Positions 49,348 to 53,881 of a stretch of 53,881 bases of DNA are shown here, piece after piece. Origin of the DNA: DTYU01 sp040756575 (GTDB lineage Bacteria; Bacillota; Desulfotomaculia; Desulfotomaculales; Ammonificaceae); assembly GCA_040756575.1 (NCBI GenBank), contig JBFLYP010000018.1, forward strand, positions 1-53,881. The letters run 5' to 3'. The translations under genes were made by a program, and so were the position numbers. Position 1 is the stretch's first letter, and every line of letters begins with the position of its first letter. The notes under the pieces are model-generated. The model ran no database searches. It saw only the letters and a program-made list of their open reading frames with translations, and had not been told where the DNA came from.

Positions 49348-50181
49348 ATGCGAATTCGGGTGATAATAACAGCGCTGGCCATAATGGCAGTGTTCCACGT
49401 TTTGGCGGGGCAATCGGCGGAGGCCGGGTGTGATGAGCAGCTTTTTGGTAAGCCCTGCCCTGCGGCGGCTCCTGTGCAGGGCCTGCCTACCTATTACCGC
49501 GTGGGCGAAGGGGATACCCTATGGGGTATAGCCAGGCGTTACGCAATTCGGCCGGATCTGATTGCAGAGGTAAACGGCATTTCTTCCTGCGATTTGATTT
49601 ATGCCGGCCAGTACATAGTGATACCGGCCGGCGGTTTGATTCACCGGGTTATGCAGGGGGACACCTTATGGGACCTTGCTTTGCGCTACGATGTAGCGTT
49701 GGAGGAACTGTTGAGCACAAACAACCTCAATGCCGATGAGCCGCTCATGGTCGGGACGGAGTTGTTGATACCGGTAAGTTTGCCGGAAGCGGCCCTCGAA
49801 GGCAGTGGTGAGCGTGATTTGTTCACCTGGCCGGTTCTCGGTCCGATAACCTCTCCCTTCGGTGTGCGCGACGGCAGGCTGCACGAAGGGTTGGACATTG
49901 CCGCTGATACCGGCACACCGGTGCGGGCGGCGGCGGAGGGCCGGGTGGTATACGCCGGTCCGGCGGGTACTTACGGGTTGCTCATAATCCTGACGCATCC
50001 CGGCGGTTGGGCTACTTATTATGCTCACTGCGACCGCATCGAAGTTGCGACCGGCCAGGCCGTTTCGGCAGGAGAACTGATAGGCGCTGTAGGGAGCACC
50101 GGCCGTTCGACGGGGCCGCACCTGCACTTTGAGGCTCGTTTAGACGGTACGCCGCTCGACCCGGCAGCTTTTCTGCCCTGA
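49348..50181 (+). CDS. LysM/M23 peptidoglycan endopeptidase
   Basis: 277 residues. Signal peptide (VIITALAIMAVFHVLAGQSAEA), then two LysM repeats (YYRVGEGDTLWGIARRYAIRP and HRVMQGDTLWDLALRYDVAL) and a C-terminal M23 (lysostaphin-like) domain with zinc ligands in SPFGVRDGRLHEGLDIAADTG and GPHLHFEARLDG. It cuts peptide crossbridges in the cell wall; in spore formers related proteins act on the forespore wall. ATG at 49348. Confidence 0.88.
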   Translation: MRIRVIITALAIMAVFHVLAGQSAEAGCDEQLFGKPCPAAAPVQGLPTYYRVGEGDTLWGIARRYAIRPDLIAEVNGISSCDLIYAGQYIVIPAGGLIHRVMQGDTLWDLALRYDVALEELLSTNNLNADEPLMVGTELLIPVSLPEAALEGSGERDLFTWPVLGPITSPFGVRDGRLHEGLDIAADTGTPVRAAAEGRVVYAGPAGTYGLLIILTHPGGWATYYAHCDRIEVATGQAVSAGELIGAVGSTGRSTGPHLHFEARLDGTPLDPAAFLP

Positions 50182-50222
50182 AAACAGTTCGAAGTCCCAT
50201 GATTCGACGTTCTTTTAGGGTT

Positions 50223-51452
50223 TTACGCGCTGAATTTACTAAGTCGTCCGGCGTTCGCTAACAGGAGGCTCATGGTACAGTAGAGCGGGAAATGCCCCAA
50301 CGTCCCTGTTGCACACGCGTACTCGTCAAAGCCGCCGACATTCCGGTCAAACCTGACCCAGGGCGAATGCAGAAGGAAAGGTACCGGGTGCCAGCTATGA
50401 CCCTTGCACGCTGCCGGGGTACTATGGTCGCCTGTAATGACGACCGCGTCGGGGTTAAGTTCCAAGAGGGCGGGGAGAAACCGGTCGAACTCCTCAATCA
50501 CTTTAACTTTGCCTTCCCAATCGCCGTCTTCCCCTCGGGAATCGGTTGCCTTAACGTGGAAGAAAAAGAAGTCGTAATCGTTCCAACGTTCCTTTAGAAC
50601 GGCTGCTTCGTCGGCAAGGGTATCCCCTTTCACGGGCAGGAGGTCCATGCCTACAAGAGACGCCAATCCCCGGTACATGGGGTAGAGCGCTATGGCGCCG
50701 GCGCGGACCTTGAACCGGTCCGGGAAGAGGGTGATCGCCGGCCGTCGGGAAAAACCGCGCAGTAGTGCGAAGTTCACGACCTGCTCGTCACGGAGCAGCC
50801 CGGCGAGCCGGTCCAGGAGCGCGGCGGCTATTTCTGCGGTTCGTGCCGCCTCAGGGACCAGCGGGCAGGGGGGAAGGGGCGGTATGCCGGCCGCCTGGGG
50901 GTCGGTGTCGGTCACGCGGTCATCCAAACCGTCCCCGCGAAGAACAACAACGAATCGGTGTTCCTTAACCGGGCGAATGAAGACGCGCACCCCGTTGACC
51001 TCAGGAACGGCTTCCTGCAGGCGGGCGCAGATTTCCCGGGTAACCTTGGTCGCCGGGCGGCCCGCACGCCGGTCGGTGAGAATCATTCCTCCGGGTTCAT
51101 AGCGGACGGTGGCAAAGTTGGCCCTCACGGCAACGTCTTGCGGTTCCAGGGGGAAATCGATCCCCAGCGCTTCGAGCACTCCCCGGCCGATGACGCACTT
51201 GAGCGGGTCGTACCCGAAGAGCGCCAGGTGCCCGGCGCTCGAACCCGGTGTGATGCCGGGCAGCACCGGATGCGCCAGCCCGAGTTCCGAGCGGCGCGCG
51301 AGGCCGTCGAGGTTCGGTGTCCGGGCGGCGCCCAGTTCCGTTTTTCCGCCCAGTTCCGGCAGCGGCAGCCCGCCGATGCCGTCCAATACCACCAGTAGCA
51401 TCTTCGTTTCCGCTGGGTGCACCAGTTCATCGAGCAGTTTTTCAAAGTCCAT
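50223..51452 (-). CDS. apgM: 2,3-Bisphosphoglycerate-independent phosphoglycerate mutase, archaeal type
   Basis: 409 residues from ATG 51452 (GGAGGGAAAG just upstream). ApgM/alkaline-phosphatase superfamily: metal site MLLVVLDGIGGLP, nucleophile region GSSAGHLALFGYDP, VRANFATV, and the C-terminal metal pair VVITGDHSTPAACKGHSWHPVPF. Interconverts 2- and 3-phosphoglycerate. The archaeal-type enzyme is shorter than GpmI and common in thermophilic Clostridia. The frame is open to 51614 without a better start. Confidence 0.88.
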   Translation of the reverse strand: MDFEKLLDELVHPAETKMLLVVLDGIGGLPLPELGGKTELGAARTPNLDGLARRSELGLAHPVLPGITPGSSAGHLALFGYDPLKCVIGRGVLEALGIDFPLEPQDVAVRANFATVRYEPGGMILTDRRAGRPATKVTREICARLQEAVPEVNGVRVFIRPVKEHRFVVVLRGDGLDDRVTDTDPQAAGIPPLPPCPLVPEAARTAEIAAALLDRLAGLLRDEQVVNFALLRGFSRRPAITLFPDRFKVRAGAIALYPMYRGLASLVGMDLLPVKGDTLADEAAVLKERWNDYDFFFFHVKATDSRGEDGDWEGKVKVIEEFDRFLPALLELNPDAVVITGDHSTPAACKGHSWHPVPFLLHSPWVRFDRNVGGFDEYACATGTLGHFPLYCTMSLLLANAGRLSKFSA

Positions 51453-51540
51453 CGCTTTCCCTCCGGGGTTTATTTTTCCCGTCGCTGTTTTTATTTTTCG
51501 CCCTGGAGATGACCAAAACCTCCTGATTTGGGGAGCGTTT

Positions 51541-51747
51541 ATGAAAAAACCGCTACTCTCACGCAGCGTTTTGCAGCTTTCATACACGGTTTTGCGGCTT
51601 TTAGACTGCGGCACCAGGAATATTGACCTCTATATCCTCTGCGACCCGGAACTTGGCATCGCAACAGTGAAAAGCCATCGGAGGAGCATTTACCGAAAGT
51701 TTGGCGTTAACCGGCTCACCGAATTTTTAGCCAAATTCAGCCGATAG
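51541..51747 (+). CDS. Small GerE/LuxR-type HTH protein
   Basis: 68 residues. VLRLLDCGTRNIDLYILCDPELGIATVKSHRRSIYRKFGVNRLTEFLA follows the GerE/LuxR HTH pattern, with the recognition helix at TVKSHRRSIYRKF. It is nothing but the HTH, like GerE itself (74 residues). A DNA-binding role is likely; the target is unknown. The first ten residues do not match the usual L(T/S)xRE start, so it may be divergent or a domain remnant. Confidence 0.5.
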   Translation: MKKPLLSRSVLQLSYTVLRLLDCGTRNIDLYILCDPELGIATVKSHRRSIYRKFGVNRLTEFLAKFSR

Positions 51748-51900
51748 AACCTTCACAAACTACTTCCATCTGCGATCGTCAATTAAAAAGTGAGCCACTC
51801 GCTCATTAAAAGTGAGCCACCTGCGCTCAGGCACAAAACGTTATGAAAATGGGTGTTCATCCGTGGTTTAGTCCCTTTCTCCGTCTCCCGCTCCTAACGT

Positions 51901-51928
51901 AGAACGTAGAACGTCGCACGTAGAACGA
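51901..51928 (+). repeat. Heptamer array (AGAACGT type)
   Basis: AGAACGT, AGAACGT, CGCACGT, AGAACGA in perfect 7-base phase. Confidence 0.65.
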
Positions 51929-51968
51929 TTTTCAGATTTTACCTTCACTTTTTTCCTTTAAGAAGAGT

Positions 51969-52008
51969 CATCCCAAAAGTATGAAAAAAATCATTCTTTT
52001 GGGATGAT
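51969..52008. repeat. Long perfect hairpin
   Basis: TCATCCCAAAAG (51969-51980) pairs with CTTTTGGGATGA (51997-52008); after one mismatch a further ATGA/TCAT pairs around an A6 loop. Sixteen paired positions in 40 bases. Could be a terminator for transcripts from either side, or a mobile-hairpin (MITE-like) remnant. Confidence 0.6.
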
Positions 52009-52163
52009 GACACCGGAGCCGTGCCGGGTTATACTGCGGTAAAAAGCAGGGCCGTAGAGTTTTAGAGCAGGGGGTGATAAATGCCAAGATAGACTTTGGG
52101 CAAGAAGTTTCATAGCAGGGAGGTTAACTCTGGCAGCAAATTTAAGGTAAGGAGGGACAGCGA

Positions 52164-52972
52164 ATGTTAAAATCGCGCAACCTGTTTCGGCGGGCATTCT
52201 GCTTATTTGTGCTTTCCCTAATGCTTCTGGTAACGACTAATGGTGCATTTGCCCAAAATGCCACCGCAACGGACGGCGCTACGGTTAATGCATATAAGGA
52301 ATTCCTTAAGCACAAACGCATCGCAGAAGATCAGTACCGCAAAGCTATAGAAGAAGGAAACAAAGCTGTGGAGGAGTCTGAATCTTTTATACTGACGGTG
52401 CCCAAAGATGGTGACATAAGTGCTTTGTGGCATAATTACTGGTATACGCCCCAGTATGATTACGAGAGTAATGGCGGTTCAGGGGTAGGGGTTAGCTATG
52501 CAAATGCTTATGCTCCGTATGGTACTATGGACCTGATGGCTCGGGCGGAAGGCTATGGTTCGTTTTGGGCACATACTAGGCTTTGGGTGCGCTTTACACT
52601 TGACGGACCCACGGATACTTACAGGATTGACTGTGAGCACCTCGTGAGAGGCGTATTAACTGTTTAAACGGACCTGTAGGCGCCAATGGTGCTGACGTTA
52701 AACTGCAAGTGAGAGTTTACGACCATGCAACCAGTTCCTGGGCAAAAAGTGTAACACTTTTCTATGATGATGTAACTGGAATTGAACAGAATAGCTGGGA
52801 CTTTGTCGACGTTGGTGGAATGTATGTTACACTTTACAACGGCCATAATTACTCTATTCAATTATGGGCAGACGTTACTGCGGACGGTCTTGGGCAGGCT
52901 GGCGCGTGTTCTGACTTCGAATACGGTGACAGAGTAATCGGCTGGAATTGGGTCCAATGCGGCGATCTATAA
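52164..52972 (+). pseudogene. Exported beta-rich protein, frameshifted
   Basis: The first frame (52164-52667) encodes a signal peptide (FCLFVLSLMLLVTTNGAFAQ), a short helical stretch (FLKHKRIAEDQYRKAIEEGNKAVEE), and a beta-rich region ending HLVRGVLTV. The continuation LNGPVGANGADVKLQVRVYDHA to VQCGDL (stop 52972) is in another frame. A one-base loss near 52655-52665 would explain the break. Unrecognised secreted protein, perhaps a surface beta-sandwich. Confidence 0.55.
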
Positions 52973-53008
52973 AAGCCAAGACACTATAATCTAAAAGAAG
53001 GTGGCGGG

Positions 53009-53290
53009 TTGAATTATAGTAAACTCTTGAACCCCATCCTTTGGATATCTGCGTTATTGGTTGTCCTGTTTCTTGTGGTTAACATACGAATTGTCAGAAG
53101 CGTGTCCCCGAATCTCAAACAGCGTGTAACTACGGCAATGGTTATTGGGGGGGCTTTGGGCGTTGTCGGGCAGTCAGCTTCCCTGAAAGAATTTACCCTT
53201 TTAGGTTCGGTAGCCTATTTGTACGCCTGGGTGGTAGCGTTCATTGATAATTATAAGCAAGGAAAAGAGAACTTATCAGATAAGCCGTAA
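53009..53290 (+). CDS. Small membrane protein
   Basis: 93 residues from TTG 53009 (AGAAGGTGG upstream). Two or three hydrophobic segments: NPILWISALLVVLFLVVNI, TAMVIGGALGVVGQSAS and LGSVAYLYAWVVAFI. No family recognised. It follows the exported-protein gene by 36 bases, so the two may form a unit. Confidence 0.5.
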   Translation: MNYSKLLNPILWISALLVVLFLVVNIRIVRSVSPNLKQRVTTAMVIGGALGVVGQSASLKEFTLLGSVAYLYAWVVAFIDNYKQGKENLSDKP

Positions 53291-53524
53291 ATCCAGCGGG
53301 CACGGTTTTAAACCGAGGCGAGCGGCACATCTCCTAAGTTGTTAAGGCATTGACACGTTAGGAGTCATCAACCACCTGCCCAACGAGGAGAGCGGGCGCG
53401 AAAAGTTTGTTCAAGAGTTTACGCGGTGTTTTCCACAATATGCTCAAGGCGATGATGAAAGCCCACCAAGCGGATGGGTTACTTCTAACTCAAGTTTGAC
53501 AGTTAAAAATCACAAACCCAGTAA

Positions 53525-53881
53525 TCATGGGCATTCTGCGCCCTGGGAAGGAAGTGTACCACCACACCCCTCCTTTGGGGTAGCATCCAGGTGTAGCACC
53601 TGGGGAGGTACACGCATCTTCACCGCTTTAAAGGCCAGGTGGGCATCTCCCTGTAGCTCCGTCCGGGCGATAAAAGTGTGCCCGTTGACCGTAAGCCGGA
53701 CCGCCTTCACCCGCATGAGGTCACGCAGCACCTTCGCATAACAAGCCTCAGGTCGAGCGACCTCCCGCAGCGCCTGGTGAAGACGCGTTTCCAGGTAAAA
53801 CGCCAAAAAGCAGACCATAACATGACCCCGGATACGTTTATCCGTCCAGTGATACATCGGGCGCACCTCTAACCGGTGCTT
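53525..53881 (-). mobile_element. IS1634-like transposase, C-terminal part (runs off the window)
   Basis: The minus-strand frame is open at the window edge and reads LEVRPMYHWTDKRIRGHVMVCFLAFYLE, the conserved C-terminal segment of IS1634-family (IS4 superfamily) transposases, followed by a family-like helical end. The DDE core would lie beyond the edge. Upstream completeness cannot be judged. The C-terminus ends at 53525 after a somewhat divergent Gly/Pro-rich tail. Confidence 0.8.

Larger units (their letters stand above)
51748..52163. other. Intergenic region with repeats and a long hairpin
   Basis: No gene. It holds two copies of AAAAGTGAGCCAC (about 51788 and 51809), a heptamer array (AGAACGT units, 51901-51928), and a strong hairpin at 51969-52008. 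The ribosome site of the exported-protein gene, AAGGAGGG, lies at the right end. Confidence 0.5.

Noticed and set aside
53346..53524. Second transposase fragment on the plus strand (INHLPNEESGREKFVQEF)
   Set aside because: The frame looks coding-like, but I could not tie it to any transposase family and it has no start or stop context.

Overview
The window looks like a chromosome segment of a moderately GC-rich, probably thermophilic and sulfur-metabolising Clostridia (Desulfotomaculum/Pelotomaculum/Ammonifex-like Firmicutes). Reasons: strong GGAGG ribosome binding sites with many GTG/TTG starts; the Bacillus-type gene order pyrG - (Yip1) - spo0F-like receiver - fba - fsa - rho; a T-box leader before an alaR-alaT-like pair; an archaeal-type (His) Thi4; and a sulfur-trafficking cassette with a multihaem cytochrome. 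The species is not determined.

Layout. 0.3-0.7 kb: hicBA toxin-antitoxin. 0.8-2.6 kb (minus strand): LytTR response regulator and GHKL sensor kinase. 2.5-18.8 kb: a 16-kb defence-type island bounded by two directly repeated, diverged ~190-bp sequences. It holds a HEPN/MNT toxin-antitoxin pair, a ClpC-like AAA+ protein with a degenerate second ATPase domain, and a type III-D-like CRISPR effector operon: cas10, several Cas7-like RAMP genes, csx10, a small helical subunit, csx19-like, a CARF gene, a multi-pass membrane protein and a cas6 remnant. No CRISPR array is visible. The core is damaged. cas10 carries two in-frame TAA codons and a frameshift at a C8 tract, csx10 has an in-frame TAG, one Cas7 gene is frameshifted, and cas6 is cut off and joined to the C-terminal half of an FtsZ-like gene. 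The CARF and membrane genes, the other RAMPs and the AAA gene are intact.

19.1-23.6 kb: sulfur cassette (YeeE/TsuA-type transporter, TusA, DsrE-like proteins, a DsrH/TusB-like small protein, a TPR/Pro-Ala lipid-side protein, and a secreted rhodanese plus four-haem cytochrome c). 24-31.3 kb: quinate/shikimate dehydrogenase-like protein, SCP2 protein, APC permease, L,D-transpeptidase, N-acetylmuramoyl-L-alanine amidase with a freshly duplicated SH3 domain, and a sensor kinase. 31.4-33.9 kb: murI, a 2-hydroxyacyl-CoA dehydratase-type protein, and tRNA-His, tRNA-Gln and tRNA-Lys separated by heptamer/palindrome repeat elements. 34.3-39.5 kb: conserved hypothetical, YkvI-like permease, thi4, Ala-type T-box, Lrp regulator and aminotransferase. 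39.6-49.2 kb: DUF1934, argS, pyrG, Yip1, spo0F-like, Zn-ribbon protein, fba, fsa (apparent ATT start) and rho. 49.3-53.9 kb: LysM/M23 endopeptidase, archaeal-type phosphoglycerate mutase, small GerE-like HTH, a frameshifted exported protein, a small membrane protein, and the 3' part of an IS1634-like transposase running off the window.

Several single-base frameshifts also occur outside the CRISPR region (about 20.96, 33.97 and 52.66 kb). Some lesions may therefore be sequencing errors, but the in-frame stop substitutions in the type III genes are less easily explained that way.
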